Shown in pieces: positions 1 to 11,537 of a DNA stretch of 39,014 bases. The DNA is from Zoogloeaceae bacterium (lineage in GTDB: Bacteria > Pseudomonadota > Gammaproteobacteria > Burkholderiales > Rhodocyclaceae). The stretch spans positions 1 through 39,014 of the forward strand of contig JAISME010000060.1 in the NCBI GenBank assembly GCA_031276915.1, in the 5' to 3' direction. Below the pieces are notes generated by a model that saw only the letters and a list, made by a program, of their open reading frames with translations, ran no database searches and had not been told where the DNA came from. How positions within the stretch are numbered: the first letter of the stretch is position 1; every line of letters begins with the position of its first letter. The translations under genes and the position numbers were made by a program.

Positions 1-2
1 AT

Positions 3-368
3 CCCGGCACCGGCAAGGCGCCCAAGGGGAGCTATTCCGGCTATGAGTTCAAACCAACACACAGCGTGAAGAAAATCGAAATCAACGGAATGACAGCACA
101 GGATGGCTGGCATGGCGCAATCCGCATCTGGTATGGCGGCAGGAACAAGGAGTTGGAAAAGCTGGGGATTGCCCTTCTGCTGCTTCCCGGGTTCGGCAAA
201 CTGGACATCCTTGGCAGGCCGCAATTCCATCTGGAAAATGAGGCGCAGGGCAACAAGGCAGGCTCCATCGTCTGGGGTTGCACCTTGAGCGAACGCAATA
301 AAAAGACTATCAAAGAGCTTGCCAAGTACCTGCCTTCCAGTTGCCGCTACAAGGGAAATTCGAAATAA
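3..368 (+). CDS. Hypothetical protein, C-terminal fragment (5' end outside window)
   Basis: Frame open from the window edge (PGTGKAPKGSYSGYEFKPTHSVKKIEINGM...) to the stop at 368; family not recognised. Confidence 0.45.
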   Translation, partial: PGTGKAPKGSYSGYEFKPTHSVKKIEINGMTAQDGWHGAIRIWYGGRNKELEKLGIALLLLPGFGKLDILGRPQFHLENEAQGNKAGSIVWGCTLSERNKKTIKELAKYLPSSCRYKGNSK

Positions 369-1010
369 AACCGGATTGCGCTTCGTGGCTCTTGCGCCGA
401 TGCCTCGGCAATTTCCAGCCAGACGCGCGAAACCAGCGACAGGCGTCCGCCTGTCGCCCGAAACGAACCTGAACCTGGAAGAAGGGATTTTCTTCTCCCC
501 CCGAATCGCATGTTGAAAGTGGTGGGAGCATCCTGTTCCCGTTTGCCAGATGGCGCGGGTACGGGATGTTCCCGTCACGTTTCTGGCAGGCGCGCGGACT
601 GGCGCAATGCTGTCGGGGTGTTGTCCGGATGGTGCCCCGCCCATCATGGGGTTCGCTGGCTACTTTGGCTCGAAATGACGCCGCGCGCTTCAAGGAACGC
701 ATTGTCCGCCGGCAACAGAAGCCGTCCCGGCGTGTTCCCTGCCGGCGCGTTCCCGTTGCCGCAATCGTGACCACGCGATCAACCATCGATAGCCTGGGCC
801 ATGGTTCAACTTCCCATGATCCATCTGTCTTTCGAGGACGCTTGTGTGGCGTCCGCGCCATCCGGGCGCCAGGGTCCGGTGATGGTTCCGGGGAAACCGG
901 AGGCTCTAGTCCGCCGGTTTCCAGGGGAAAGCGCGACCGGACGACAAATTGCCCAAACATCGTCCTTCCCGTATCCTTGCAGGTTTCCATCATCATGTAT
1001 CCCGATTTTC

Positions 1011-1802
1011 ATGGGCATCGTCATCAAAACCCCGGAAGAGATTGAAAAAATGCGCGTGGCCTGCCGGCTGGGCGCGGAAGCGCTGGATTACATCACACCG
1101 TTCGTCAAGCCCGGCGTCACCACGGAGGAACTGGACCGGCTCTGCCACGCGTACATGGTAGACGCGCAGGGCGCCATTCCCGCGCCGCTCAATTACGCGC
1201 CGCCCGGCCACACGCCTTTTCCCAAATCCATCTGCACTTCCCTCAATCACCAGATCTGCCACGGCATTCCCGACGCGCGCGCCCTGAAAAAGGGCGATAT
1301 TGTGAATATTGACGTCACCGTCATCAAGGATGGCTTTCATGGCGACACCAGCCGCATGTTCCTGGTCGGCGCGCCCTCCATCCTGGCGAAACGCCTCTGC
1401 GATGTCGCCTTCGAATGCATGTGGTTGGGCATCCGGGCGGTCAGGCCGGGCGGACACCTGGGAGACATCGGCGCGGTCATCCAGAAACACGCGGAGGGAA
1501 ACGGCTATTCGATCGTGCGGGAATTCTGCGGCCACGGCGTCGGGCGTGGTTTTCACGAGGAGCCGCAGGTTCTGCACTATGGCCGCGCGGGCAGCGGCCC
1601 GGAATTGAAGCCGGGCATGATCTTCACCATCGAGCCGATGGTCAATGCCGGCAGGGCGGACATCCGCATGCTGCCGGACGGCTGGACCGTCGTTACCCGG
1701 GACCACAGCCTTTCCGCGCAGTGGGAGCACACCGTCCTGGTCACGGAAACCGGTTGCGAAGTCCTGACCGTTTCGGATGGCAGCCCCCCCTGTCCGTTCT
1801 GA
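1011..1802 (+). CDS. map: Methionine aminopeptidase, type I
   Basis: [28 protein letters not shown]..., [53 protein letters not shown] motifs; ATG at 1011. Confidence 0.95.
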   Translation: MGIVIKTPEEIEKMRVACRLGAEALDYITPFVKPGVTTEELDRLCHAYMVDAQGAIPAPLNYAPPGHTPFPKSICTSLNHQICHGIPDARALKKGDIVNIDVTVIKDGFHGDTSRMFLVGAPSILAKRLCDVAFECMWLGIRAVRPGGHLGDIGAVIQKHAEGNGYSIVREFCGHGVGRGFHEEPQVLHYGRAGSGPELKPGMIFTIEPMVNAGRADIRMLPDGWTVVTRDHSLSAQWEHTVLVTETGCEVLTVSDGSPPCPF

Positions 1803-4377
1803 CCCCGGTCGCGCGGTGGATGCCAGCGTTACCGGGGATCTGCGCGCGCGGTTGAAAGCCGGGCGCCAGGCGCTGGCGGCGGCCTGGCTGGAAGACGGGA
1901 ACGCCGGACAGTACCTGGCGCGGCACGCCCGGCTGGTCGACGAGGCCCTGCGGGCGCTCTGGCGGGAATTCGCCTTTCCCCCGAATCTCGCGCTGGTGGC
2001 GGTGGGCGGCTATGGACGCGGCGAACTGTACCCTGGCTCGGATGTGGACGCGCTCATCCTGCTGCCGGAAGAACCGGACGCGGCGCTCGCTGCGCGGCTG
2101 GAAAGGCTGGTAGGCGCTTTCTGGGACCTCGGCCTGGAAGTCGGTCACAGTGTGCGCACCATCCCCGACTGTGTCCGCGAGGCGAACGGCGACATCACGG
2201 TCCAGACCGCCCTACTGGAAAGCCGCCTGCTGGACGGCGACGCCCGGCTCTACGCGGCGCTTTGCGCCGCTTTTCGGGAAACCCTCGATCCCGTCGCCTT
2301 TTTCACGGCCAAGCGCCTGGAACAGGAGGAGCGCCACGGACGCTACCAGGAAAGCCCCTACAGCCTGGAACCCAACTGCAAGGAAAGTCCCGGCGGGCTG
2401 CGGGATTTGCAGAACATCCTCTGGGTTGCCAAGGCCTGCGGCTACGGCGACGACTGGGCTACCCTGCAGCAACGCGGCCTCGCCAACCACGACAGCCGCG
2501 TCCAGTTGCAAAGGAGCGAACACTACCTGCAAAACCTGCGTATCCGCCTGCATCTTGTCGCCCGGCGGCGCGAGGACCGGCTGATCTTCGACTACCAGGA
2601 ACCGCTGGCGGAAGCGATGGGCGTCAAGGCCACTGCCACCCGGCGGGCCTCGGAAGTCATGATGCAAATCTATTACCGGAACGCCAAGCTGGTAACGCAG
2701 CTCAACACCGTCGTGTTGCAAAACCTCGCGATCGACCTGGCGCCGGTCACGGCCACCCCGACACCGCTCAATGCGCGTTTCCAGGTTGTCGGCGACCTGC
2801 TCGACATCACGCGCGAGGAGGTCTTCGCCGAAACCCCGGCGGCCCTTCTGGAGAGTTTCCACCTTTTGCAGCGGCATCCGGACCTGCGCGGCATGACCGC
2901 CCGCACCCTGCGGGGCCTGTGGCGCAACCGTTTTCGCATCAATCCCGCCTTCCGCAGGGAACCGGCGCACCGCCGCCTGTTCCTTTCCCTTTTCCAGAGT
3001 CCGCGGGGCGTCGTGCACGAATTCCGGCGCATGAACCAGTTCGACATCCTGGGCCGTTACCTGCCCGCCTTCGGCAAGGTTGTCGGGCAGATGCAGCACG
3101 ACCTGTTCCACGCATACACGGTAGACCAGCACATCCTCATGGTCCTGCGAAACCTGCGCCGTTTCGCGCTGGAGGAGTTCGCCCACGAATATCCGTATTG
3201 CAGCCAGTTGCTCAATGCCTTCATCCGGCCCTGGACGCTCTATGTGGCGGCGATCTTCCACGACATCGCCAAGGGACGGGGTGGCGACCATTCCATCCTG
3301 GGCACGAAGGACGCCCACAGATTCTGCGAGGCGCACGAAGTCGGCGCGGAGGATACGGAACTCATCGTCTGGCTCGTGCGGGAACATCTCACCATGTCCC
3401 GTGTCGCGCAAAAGGAAGACCTTTCCGATCCCTCGGTGGTCGCCGCCTTCGCCGCGCGCGTCGGGGACGCGCGACGCCTGACGGCGCTCTATCTGCTCAC
3501 GGTGGCGGATATCCGCGGCACCAGCCCCAGGGTCTGGAACAACTGGAAGGCCCGGCTTCTGGAAGACCTCTACCGGCGCGCCCTGCAATGCCTGGAAACA
3601 GGTGATGCGCCGGAACCACGGGGCATCATCCAGGAACGCCAGGCCGAAGCGCTCCGGACGCTACGCTACTTCGCGCTTTCGGAGACTGTGCACGAGCGGC
3701 TCTGGCGGCAACTGGACACCGTCTATTTCCTGCGCCATACCGCCGAGGAAATTGCCTGGCACACGCGCGCCCTGCACTATCGCACCCAGATCGACAAGCC
3801 GGTTGTCAGCGCCCGGCTCCATCAGGGCGGCGGTCTCCAGGTGATGGCCTATACACGCGATCAACCCGATCTCTTCCTGCGCCTGGTCGGGTTTTTCGCG
3901 CGCGCCGGTTACAGCATCGCCGACGCCCGGATTCACACGACCCGACACGGGTACGCGCTCGACAGCTTCATCCTGCTCAATGTCGGCGACAATTCCGGGG
4001 ATCGTGACATGATTGCCGTGATCGAGGCGGAACTGACCCGCGCACTGGCGCTTTCCCTGCCGGTCGAAGCGCCCGCCACGGGCCGCCTCTCCCGTCGGGC
4101 GCGCCATTTTCCCGTCGCGCCGGAAGTGCACATCCGCGCCGACGAGCGCGAAAGCGCGCAACAGGTGCTTTCCCTCACCGCCGCCGATCGCCCCGGCCTG
4201 CTCTACGCCATCGCCCAGGTGCTCGCCCGCCATCAAATCGTGCTCCGGACCGCCCGCATCGGGACCCTTGGCGAGCGTGTCGAGGATACCTTCCTGATTA
4301 CCGGTCCCGGTCTCGAAAAAACCTCGACCCGGCTGAAGCTGGAGGGAGAGTTGCTGGACGTGCTGCGGGTCGCATGA
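1777..4377 (+). CDS. glnD: [Protein-PII] uridylyltransferase / uridylyl-removing enzyme
   Basis: Nucleotidyltransferase [17 protein letters not shown] domain ([12 protein letters not shown]), two C-terminal ACT domains; downstream of map. Confidence 0.95.
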   Translation: MAAPPVRSDPGRAVDASVTGDLRARLKAGRQALAAAWLEDGNAGQYLARHARLVDEALRALWREFAFPPNLALVAVGGYGRGELYPGSDVDALILLPEEPDAALAARLERLVGAFWDLGLEVGHSVRTIPDCVREANGDITVQTALLESRLLDGDARLYAALCAAFRETLDPVAFFTAKRLEQEERHGRYQESPYSLEPNCKESPGGLRDLQNILWVAKACGYGDDWATLQQRGLANHDSRVQLQRSEHYLQNLRIRLHLVARRREDRLIFDYQEPLAEAMGVKATATRRASEVMMQIYYRNAKLVTQLNTVVLQNLAIDLAPVTATPTPLNARFQVVGDLLDITREEVFAETPAALLESFHLLQRHPDLRGMTARTLRGLWRNRFRINPAFRREPAHRRLFLSLFQSPRGVVHEFRRMNQFDILGRYLPAFGKVVGQMQHDLFHAYTVDQHILMVLRNLRRFALEEFAHEYPYCSQLLNAFIRPWTLYVAAIFHDIAKGRGGDHSILGTKDAHRFCEAHEVGAEDTELIVWLVREHLTMSRVAQKEDLSDPSVVAAFAARVGDARRLTALYLLTVADIRGTSPRVWNNWKARLLEDLYRRALQCLETGDAPEPRGIIQERQAEALRTLRYFALSETVHERLWRQLDTVYFLRHTAEEIAWHTRALHYRTQIDKPVVSARLHQGGGLQVMAYTRDQPDLFLRLVGFFARAGYSIADARIHTTRHGYALDSFILLNVGDNSGDRDMIAVIEAELTRALALSLPVEAPATGRLSRRARHFPVAPEVHIRADERESAQQVLSLTAADRPGLLYAIAQVLARHQIVLRTARIGTLGERVEDTFLITGPGLEKTSTRLKLEGELLDVLRVA

Positions 4378-4410
4378 CCGCGAAAGGGCGCTTCGCGCGC
4401 GGTATGAGGA

Positions 4411-6768
4411 TTACCTCCAGTGGCTTGCCCGCTGTTTCCCTGGATGGGGCGTGATCGAATCCCGGGGGATTTGCTCCCTGATCTTCGCGCCGGCGGGCCA
4501 GTTTTCCAGCAGGCGGCGCAGGTCGCGGGCATGGGCGCGGGCGAAACGGGCGGAGGAAAGATGCTGGCGCGTGGCGTCCAGGTCGATCAGCGCCCAGTGT
4601 CCCCTGGTTCCCCCGGTTTCTTGCGTGGCGTTCGGCTGCCAGATCAGGTTGTGGCCTTTCATGTCGCCGTGGCTGATCCGGGCCTGGTGGAGGGACGCCA
4701 GCAGGGCGCGCAGGGCCTCCGCTTTCTCCCCGGGGAGCGGTGTGTCGGCGGCGTGCGCCAGCAGGTCTGGTCCTTCCAGGTGTTCGGTGACCAGGTAGGC
4801 CGTGCCGCGCAGCCAGCAGCAGCGGCGTTCCAGGAGCGCCAGCGGTCTGGCGGTCGGGATACCCAGCGCCAGGAGACGATGGCCTTCGCGCCAGGCGCGC
4901 CAGGCGCGGCCAGGTCGCCAGCAGTGTTTCAGCCCGTGCCAGAAATGCTTGATGTTGTAGCGCTTGACGATCAACGCCCGACCCGCGATTTCGACGCGGA
5001 CGACCGTTGCCGCGCCGCCGGTCTTGTACACATGCCCTCTCCGGATACAGGCGTCGGGGTCGGACAGCAGCGGGGCCAGGGTCGCGGCTTCCGCGCGGCG
5101 CACGGCAACGAGGCCGGACGCGCCCCACAGTCCTTTTCTTTCGACAGCGAAAAGCGTGCAATCGCGACGGATTTTCTTCAGGAGGTCACGCACGCGCCAG
5201 CGCCGGGCGCGCCGGATGGCCGCTTGCAGCGCCTCCCATGCCGTTGCCGCGGGAACATTTGCGCCGAAAACGCCGCCTTCCCGCAGGAGCGCCTCCATTC
5301 GGGCGCGATCCGCGAAAACGCCGTCCGGGTCCGGGAACTGCGCGAGGAAAACGCCCAGGTTGTCCATCGCTTTTTCTTGCGGCAGCGGCGCCGTATCCGC
5401 GTGGACGCCGCCACCATCGATCAGATGGAGGCGGTCCTCCCGGTCATACAGCAGATTGCCGGGATGCAGGTCGGCCTGCCAGAGTCCGGCGCGGTGCAGG
5501 CTGGCAATCGCGCGCAGGGCTTCGCGCAGGGCGGCGTGGCGCGTTTCCGGCGTCGCGTCGCGCCAGAGCGCCTCCAGGCTGCGGGCGTCTTCCAGCAGTT
5601 CGAACAGCAGCCAGCCCCCCTGTCCGGCGGCGAAACCATCGGACAGGAGACGTGGCGTTCCCGGCCCGCCCGCGACGTTTTCCCGCGCGCCGGCCCATGC
5701 CCGCAGCAGACGCGCGCCTTCCCGCTCCCGCGCCGCGCGACGCTCCGCCCTTCCGCCGGTCAGCAGCTTCGCCAGCACGGTTTTCTCTTCCGCGTTTCGA
5801 GGGAGACGCCAGCGGGCAACACCGACGTAGCGTTGTCCCGGCAGGACGCGCAACAATCGGGTAATGGTCAGGCTGCCCGCGTCGCCCGGCAGATGAATGT
5901 GCAACGGCAACGGCGGCGTCCGCCCCGCGCTTTCCAGCGACGCCAGATTGGCGTCCGTCCCGGGGAATCCGGACGCGCCGCGCCGGACGATCCGGCGCGC
6001 CGGGCGCGTTTCCTTGCTCTGCCGCCGGGCGTGCAGGCGATCGATCCAGGCAGCGACCTCCGGGTCTTCGGGTGCTCGGTCGAGGTAGCGGGAAAGCCAG
6101 ACGCGCACATCCGTCGCATCCAGCCCGGGCGTGTGGCGCAGGAACTGTTCGAGATCCTTGACGCGGTCGCGCCTGCCCAGCAGGAGCGGGCGGGTTTTTT
6201 CAAGGTCGATCAGGCAGGCCTCACAGCCGCCCCCGACCGTTTCCCGCGCAAAAATGTGGCGCGGATAAAAGCAGCAATGGATGAGGCCAGCGCGATGCAG
6301 CCGCCGGGCCAGGACACCGCAGGCCGCGAGCAGCCGGTGACGGCGGTCGTCGTCCGCGCGCGCCTCTTCCAGGGCAGTGGCCAGATCGCGCCAGCCATCC
6401 AGCGCGCGCGTGAGCAGGACAGCGCACAGCCCGTCGCCGCGCGCGTCGCCCCGCAACCGCCGTTCGGCATAGAATGCCGCCCGCGCGGCAGGCACACCCC
6501 GCGCCTGATAGCGCTGGATATTGCGGAATTCGCGCGCGAAGGTTGGCTCGCCGAACGGCGCATGGACGCCGCGCGTGCGGTGGTTGCACTGCCGTTTCAG
6601 GAAAAAACCCCGTCCATCGAGATCCAGTCGGCATACCGCGCTCCAGCCGCCCCGGTCGATGTTGGGATCGTCTACCGTCGGCAGGTCCAGTTTCCAGAGG
6701 GCGTCGAATGTGGCAAGACCGTGGCGTTCCAGCAGGGGACGGTCTTCGTCGGCAAGAAAATCACGCAT
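4411..6768 (-). CDS. Large lipopolysaccharide kinase-like protein with three tandem InaA/RfaP/WaaP-type kinase-like domains
   Basis: Likely start MRDFLADEDRPLLERHG at 6768. Domain 1 HRAGLIHCCFYPRHIF...LIDLEKTR; domain 2 HRAGLWQADLHPGNLLYD...LHLIDGGG; domain 3 HQARISHGDMKGHNLIW...ALIDLDATR. Confidence 0.8.
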   Translation of the reverse strand: MRDFLADEDRPLLERHGLATFDALWKLDLPTVDDPNIDRGGWSAVCRLDLDGRGFFLKRQCNHRTRGVHAPFGEPTFAREFRNIQRYQARGVPAARAAFYAERRLRGDARGDGLCAVLLTRALDGWRDLATALEEARADDDRRHRLLAACGVLARRLHRAGLIHCCFYPRHIFARETVGGGCEACLIDLEKTRPLLLGRRDRVKDLEQFLRHTPGLDATDVRVWLSRYLDRAPEDPEVAAWIDRLHARRQSKETRPARRIVRRGASGFPGTDANLASLESAGRTPPLPLHIHLPGDAGSLTITRLLRVLPGQRYVGVARWRLPRNAEEKTVLAKLLTGGRAERRAAREREGARLLRAWAGARENVAGGPGTPRLLSDGFAAGQGGWLLFELLEDARSLEALWRDATPETRHAALREALRAIASLHRAGLWQADLHPGNLLYDREDRLHLIDGGGVHADTAPLPQEKAMDNLGVFLAQFPDPDGVFADRARMEALLREGGVFGANVPAATAWEALQAAIRRARRWRVRDLLKKIRRDCTLFAVERKGLWGASGLVAVRRAEAATLAPLLSDPDACIRRGHVYKTGGAATVVRVEIAGRALIVKRYNIKHFWHGLKHCWRPGRAWRAWREGHRLLALGIPTARPLALLERRCCWLRGTAYLVTEHLEGPDLLAHAADTPLPGEKAEALRALLASLHQARISHGDMKGHNLIWQPNATQETGGTRGHWALIDLDATRQHLSSARFARAHARDLRRLLENWPAGAKIREQIPRDSITPHPGKQRASHWR

Positions 6769-6785
6769 GCGGGGAATTGGCGAAG

Positions 6786-8522
6786 TCAGCTTTCGCCGCC
6801 TTCGGCAAGATTCCGGAAATGGGCGCGATTGAGCAGGGTTTCGGCGCGGGACAGGGCCGCCGAGAGGTTGTCCGTCAGGTTTTCCTCGCCCAGGCGGTCG
6901 ATGAAGCCGGAACGGTAAAGAAGGGAGGCGGGCTGGCGACCAAGGCCGCAGAATACCAGGCTGGCCTGATTCCTTTCCAGTTTGCCCAGGAGCTTGCTGA
7001 GGCCATCCAGGCCGGTAGTGTCGAGCTGCACGAGATGCTGCATGTCCAGGATCAGCACATCGGGCAGGCCCTCCTGCGAATCGTGCAATACCTCCAGCTT
7101 GCCCGCTGCGCCAAAGAAGAGCGAACCGTAAAGCCGCCATGCGGCGATCCGGCAACCACCATCCGGTCGTACATAGGCCGGAGCGCGCTCATGCTGTTTC
7201 AGGGGCAGGCGCTCGATCCGGGTGAGTCTCGACATGCGGTAGATGAAGGCGAGGCAGGAAAGCACCATGCCCAGTTCGATGGCGAGCGTCAGGCCGAACA
7301 CGACGGTCACGACGAAGGTGGAAAGGAGAATGGCGCGATAGTCGTTGGAAAACCGCCGCAGCGCCTTGAATTCGTGCCATTCCCCCATGTTGACCGCCAC
7401 CATGACCACGATGGCGGAAAGCGCGGCGAGCGGAATGTGGCTGGCGAGCGGGGCCAGCGCCAGCACGATGAGGAGCAGAACGCCCGCATGCACGATGCCG
7501 GCGACCGGCGTGCGCCCGCCGGAACGCACATTGGTCGCGGTGCGCGCAATCGCGCCGGTGGCGGCGAACCCACCGAAGATCGGCGCGACAAGGTTGGCGA
7601 TTCCCTGCGCCATCAGTTCCTGGTCGGGATCGTGCCTGTCGTCGATGCTGCCGTCGGCGACACGCGCGGAAAGGAGCGATTCGATCGCGCCCAGAATGGC
7701 GATGGCGATCGCCGGGGAAATGAGTTTCCCCATGGTGTCCATCGAGAGGGGCGGCAACTGGATCGGTGGCAGTCCCTGGGGGATGCCCTGGAAACGGCTG
7801 CCGATGGTTTCGACACCGTGGGCGTGCAGGTCGAACAGGGCAGTCACGGCGGTAGCCAGCACCAGCACCGCGAGCGGACCGGGCGCGCGGCGCAGGAAGG
7901 TGAACCGTTCACTGGTCGCCATGCGGTTGTAGCACAGCAGGAACACAAGCGAGGCAAGGGAAAGCAGCAGCGTCGGCGTATGGATGAGATGCAGGCTTGA
8001 GGCGAGCGTCCTGATCTTGGCGAAGAAGTCCGGCGGCAGGTCGGCAATTCGCAAGCCAAGGAAATCCTTGATCTGCGCCATGAAAATCACCACTGCGATG
8101 CCATTGGTGAAGCCGATGACAACGGAAACCGGGATGAAGCGGATCAACTGCCCCATGCGGAAGATTCCCATCGCCAGCAGGAAAGCGCCGGCCAGCATGG
8201 TGGCGATCAGGAGATTGCCAAAACCATAGGTGAGCACGATGCCATAGATGATGGGAATGAACGCTCCGGTCGGGCCGCCGATCTGCACCCGGGAACCGCC
8301 CAGCGCCGAAGTGATGAAACCGGCGACAATGGCCGTCCAGATACCGGCGGCGGGCGGAACGTTGGAGGCGATGGCAAACGCCATCGCCAGCGGCAAGGCC
8401 AGTACGCCCACAGTCACGCCAGCGCCCACATCCTTCCCGAACTGGGCCTTGTCGTAGCCGGCAAGACAATCCATGAGCCTGGGGCGGAAAGTGATTTGCG
8501 CGGCGGCAGTCTTGAGGGACAT
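6786..8522 (-). CDS. SulP family anion/sulfate permease with C-terminal STAS domain
   Basis: Multi-TM SulP motifs (LPLAMAFAIASNVPPAAGIWTAIVAGF, GGSRVQIGGPTGAFIPI) plus STAS-like VLILDMQHLVQLDTTGLDGL. Confidence 0.92.
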   Translation of the reverse strand: MSLKTAAAQITFRPRLMDCLAGYDKAQFGKDVGAGVTVGVLALPLAMAFAIASNVPPAAGIWTAIVAGFITSALGGSRVQIGGPTGAFIPIIYGIVLTYGFGNLLIATMLAGAFLLAMGIFRMGQLIRFIPVSVVIGFTNGIAVVIFMAQIKDFLGLRIADLPPDFFAKIRTLASSLHLIHTPTLLLSLASLVFLLCYNRMATSERFTFLRRAPGPLAVLVLATAVTALFDLHAHGVETIGSRFQGIPQGLPPIQLPPLSMDTMGKLISPAIAIAILGAIESLLSARVADGSIDDRHDPDQELMAQGIANLVAPIFGGFAATGAIARTATNVRSGGRTPVAGIVHAGVLLLIVLALAPLASHIPLAALSAIVVMVAVNMGEWHEFKALRRFSNDYRAILLSTFVVTVVFGLTLAIELGMVLSCLAFIYRMSRLTRIERLPLKQHERAPAYVRPDGGCRIAAWRLYGSLFFGAAGKLEVLHDSQEGLPDVLILDMQHLVQLDTTGLDGLSKLLGKLERNQASLVFCGLGRQPASLLYRSGFIDRLGEENLTDNLSAALSRAETLLNRAHFRNLAEGGES

Positions 8523-8556
8523 TGGGTGACCTCGATGCGTGTGTGGTTTTCGCGGC

Positions 8557-10623
8557 CTACTTCACCCGCATGCCCGGCGTCGCGCCCGCGTCCGGGGAAA
8601 GCAGATAGATGCCGCCGGTTGCGTCATCCGGACCGGAGGCGGCGAGCACCATGCCTTCGGAAACACCGAATCTCATCTTGCGTGGTGCGAGATTGGCGAC
8701 CATCACCGTGAGTCGCCCTTCCAGCGCGGTGGGGTCATAGGCGGACTTGATGCCCGCGAACACCTGCCGCGGGTTTTCCGCGCCAACATCAAGAAGCAGG
8801 CGCACGAGTTTTTCCGCACCCTCCACGTGATGCGCCGCGATGATGCGGGCGACGCGCAGGTCGACGTTCAGAAAATCGTCGATGCCAATCACGGTGTTGC
8901 CGGCTTCACCCGTCTTTGCCGCCACCGGTTGCGCGACATCCGGCGCGGCGGTGAGGTTTGCCTTGTTGGCTTCGACAAGCGCCGCGATCTGTTTCGGATC
9001 GATCCGGGTCATCAGGTGCCGGTAAGGGCGGATGCTATGACCGGCGGGCAGGAGGGTGGCAATGGACTCCCAGGCGAGCGGCGCGACATTGAGGAAGGTT
9101 TCGACTTTGTCCGCCAGCGCCGGCAGCACCGGTTTCAGGAACACGGTCAACAACCGGAAAAGGTTGAGGCTGTTGCTGCATGCGACATGCAACTCCGTTT
9201 CTCGCGCTGGATCCTTGGCGAGTTCCCAGGGTTTCACGTTGTCGACATACTGGTTCGCGCCGTCGGCCAAAGCCATGATTTCACGCATTGCCCTGCTGAA
9301 TTCCCGTTCTTCATAACACGCGGCGATGCGCGGCGCGGCCTCCTGGATCGCCCGGATGGCGGGCAGGGCGGCGTCGGCGGCGGCAAGCCGACCGTCGAAA
9401 CGTTTCAGGATGAAACCGGCGGAACGGCTGGCGATGTTTACGTATTTGCCGATCAGGTCGGCGTTCACACGAGCGACAAAATCCTTGAGATTCAGGTCGA
9501 TGTCTTCCATGCTCGCGGAGAGCTTGCCCGCGAAGTAGTAGCGCAGCCATTCCGGATCCAGCCCTTGCGCCAGATAGCTTTCCGCCGTGATGAAGGTGCC
9601 GCGCGTCTTGGACATCTTGGTGCCGTCCACGGTCAGAAAGCCGTGCGCGAAAATCTTCGTCGGCGTGCGAAAACCGACATGCGCAAGCTCGGCGGGCCAG
9701 AAGAGCGCGTGGAAATAAAGAATGTCCTTGCCGATGAAGTGATACAGCTCGGTTTTGGAACCGGGCTCGAAATACGCGTCGAAATCGAGATTTTCCCGCG
9801 CGCAGAGATTCTTGAACGCTCCCATGTAGCCAATGGGCGCGTCGAGCCAGACGTAGAAGAATTTCCCTGGCGCGTCGGGAATTTCAAACCCGAAATAGGG
9901 CGCGTCACGGGAAATGTCCCAGTCGGTCAAGAGATGCGCGCCTTCCGCGCCCAGCCATTCGCGCATCTTGTTGGCGGCCTCGGCTTGCAGGACACCGTTT
10001 TCGCGGCTCGTGTAGCGACGTAGGAAGGCTTCGCAGCGCGGATCGGAAAGCCGGAAGAAATAATGCTCGGAATCACGCAGCTCCGGCGTGGCGCCGGAGA
10101 TGGCGGAATAGGGATTTTCAAGCTCGGTCGGTGCATAGGCCGCGCCACAGCTTTCGCAGTTGTCACCGTACTGGTCGGGTGCGCCGCATTTCGGGCATTC
10201 GCCCTTGATGAAACGGTCCGGCAGGAACATGTTCTTCACCGGATCGTAATATTGCTGGATGACGCGCCTTTCGATGAGGCCCGCCGCCTGCAGCCGCGCA
10301 TAGAACAGATTGGCGAATTCGCGCGTCTCCGGCGCGTGGGTGCTGTAGTAGTTGTCGAAACCGATCAGGAAGCCGGCGAAATCGCGGACATGTTCGCCCA
10401 TGACCCGTTCGATCAATGCTTCCGGCGTGACGCCTTCCTTTTCCGCCCGCAGCATGACCGGCGTGCCGTGGGTATCGTCGGCGCAGACGTACCAGCACGC
10501 GTGCCCGCGCATTTTCTGGAAACGCACCCAGATGTCGGTCTGGACGTATTCCACCAGATGTCCCAGGTGGATGGCGCCGTTGGCGTAGGGAAGGGCGGAA
10601 GTGACGAGAATCTGGCGGGCCAT
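8557..10623 (-). CDS. metG: Methionyl-tRNA synthetase
   Basis: [44 protein letters not shown] zinc knuckle, [17 protein letters not shown] (KMSKS), C-terminal tRNA-binding domain. Confidence 0.97.
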   Translation of the reverse strand: MARQILVTSALPYANGAIHLGHLVEYVQTDIWVRFQKMRGHACWYVCADDTHGTPVMLRAEKEGVTPEALIERVMGEHVRDFAGFLIGFDNYYSTHAPETREFANLFYARLQAAGLIERRVIQQYYDPVKNMFLPDRFIKGECPKCGAPDQYGDNCESCGAAYAPTELENPYSAISGATPELRDSEHYFFRLSDPRCEAFLRRYTSRENGVLQAEAANKMREWLGAEGAHLLTDWDISRDAPYFGFEIPDAPGKFFYVWLDAPIGYMGAFKNLCARENLDFDAYFEPGSKTELYHFIGKDILYFHALFWPAELAHVGFRTPTKIFAHGFLTVDGTKMSKTRGTFITAESYLAQGLDPEWLRYYFAGKLSASMEDIDLNLKDFVARVNADLIGKYVNIASRSAGFILKRFDGRLAAADAALPAIRAIQEAAPRIAACYEEREFSRAMREIMALADGANQYVDNVKPWELAKDPARETELHVACSNSLNLFRLLTVFLKPVLPALADKVETFLNVAPLAWESIATLLPAGHSIRPYRHLMTRIDPKQIAALVEANKANLTAAPDVAQPVAAKTGEAGNTVIGIDDFLNVDLRVARIIAAHHVEGAEKLVRLLLDVGAENPRQVFAGIKSAYDPTALEGRLTVMVANLAPRKMRFGVSEGMVLAASGPDDATGGIYLLSPDAGATPGMRVK

Positions 10624-10880
10624 GTGCGCGGCTCTTCAAAAATATATCATTCTAGCGCACCATGGTTCCACGAACGGCAATTTTATTGGATCGCGTCTGC
10701 TGGCGGAACGGCAAACCCTTTCCCCCGCGGGCGTGACAGGCAACGCCGTGGAGGGCGCGATCCGGTCCGCCTTCGCGGGAGCTGCCGCCTGTGATGGAAT
10801 TGCCGTCCTGGAATCGCCGCCCGCAAGAGGACCAGATCGATTGGATGCGGCAAATTTTCCGCCGCTTTCCCCGTCAGGAC

Positions 10881-11537
10881 CTATTTCCCTTTTGTCGACG
10901 TAGCCGAGTTGGCGATGCTGGCATCAATGCGGCGAATTTCGTCGTCCGTGCCGATTTGCATGATGTTGACCACCTTGCGCACCCCTTGCGTCGTGCGGGC
11001 AATCTGGATGGCGGCCCCGGCTTCGCGGTTGTTGACAATACCGAGCAAAAACACGGTTCCGGCTTCCGTCACGACCTTGACATGGTTGGCGGAGAATTGG
11101 TCGGCGTCAACGAAACGCGCCTTGACCTTGGAAGTCAGGTAGCTGTCATTGGTGCGGGATGTGATGCTGCTGTTACCGGCCATCACCAGTTCGTTCCAGA
11201 CGGTTTCCACATTTTCGATGCGCTTGATTTCCTCGGTTACACGAGCCTTGGTGGCGGCGTCCGGCACTTCGCCAGTCAGCAGTATGCGACGGTTGTAGCT
11301 TGTGAAATTGATGTGGCTTTTGTCCTTGATGTCCTTGCTCAAGCGGGCGACAGCCTTGAGTTCGATGGTTTCGTCGTCGGTCTGGACCCCGATGGAGCGG
11401 CGGTCGGCAATCGCCAGCACGCCGACCGTCGCGCCGCCCAGGAAAAGGCCAAAACAGCCTTGCAGGGCAGGCAACGCCAAACCCGCCACGACGAGGCCGA
11501 GCGCGGCGCGACGGCCTTGGGAATGGATTTTCTTCAT
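10881..11537 (-). CDS. dolP: BON-domain lipoprotein, DolP/YraP-like
   Basis: N-terminal lipobox-like LPALQGC, two BON domains (RRILLTGEVPDAATKARVTEEIKRIENV; VFLLGIVNNREAGAAIQIARTTQGVRKVVN); ATGA overlap with upstream SIS gene. Confidence 0.8.
   Translation of the reverse strand: MKKIHSQGRRAALGLVVAGLALPALQGCFGLFLGGATVGVLAIADRRSIGVQTDDETIELKAVARLSKDIKDKSHINFTSYNRRILLTGEVPDAATKARVTEEIKRIENVETVWNELVMAGNSSITSRTNDSYLTSKVKARFVDADQFSANHVKVVTEAGTVFLLGIVNNREAGAAIQIARTTQGVRKVVNIMQIGTDDEIRRIDASIANSATSTKGK

Noticed and set aside
2212-3588. Long minus-strand ORF (458 aa) inside glnD and the +2-frame ORF 2262..3605
   Set aside because: Shadow ORFs typical of high-GC coding DNA; glnD is unambiguous in the other frame.
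4420-6918. 832-aa plus-strand ORF antisense to the kinase gene
   Set aside because: Low-complexity Gln/Arg/Gly composition with no recognisable domain; mirror of a well-supported CDS.
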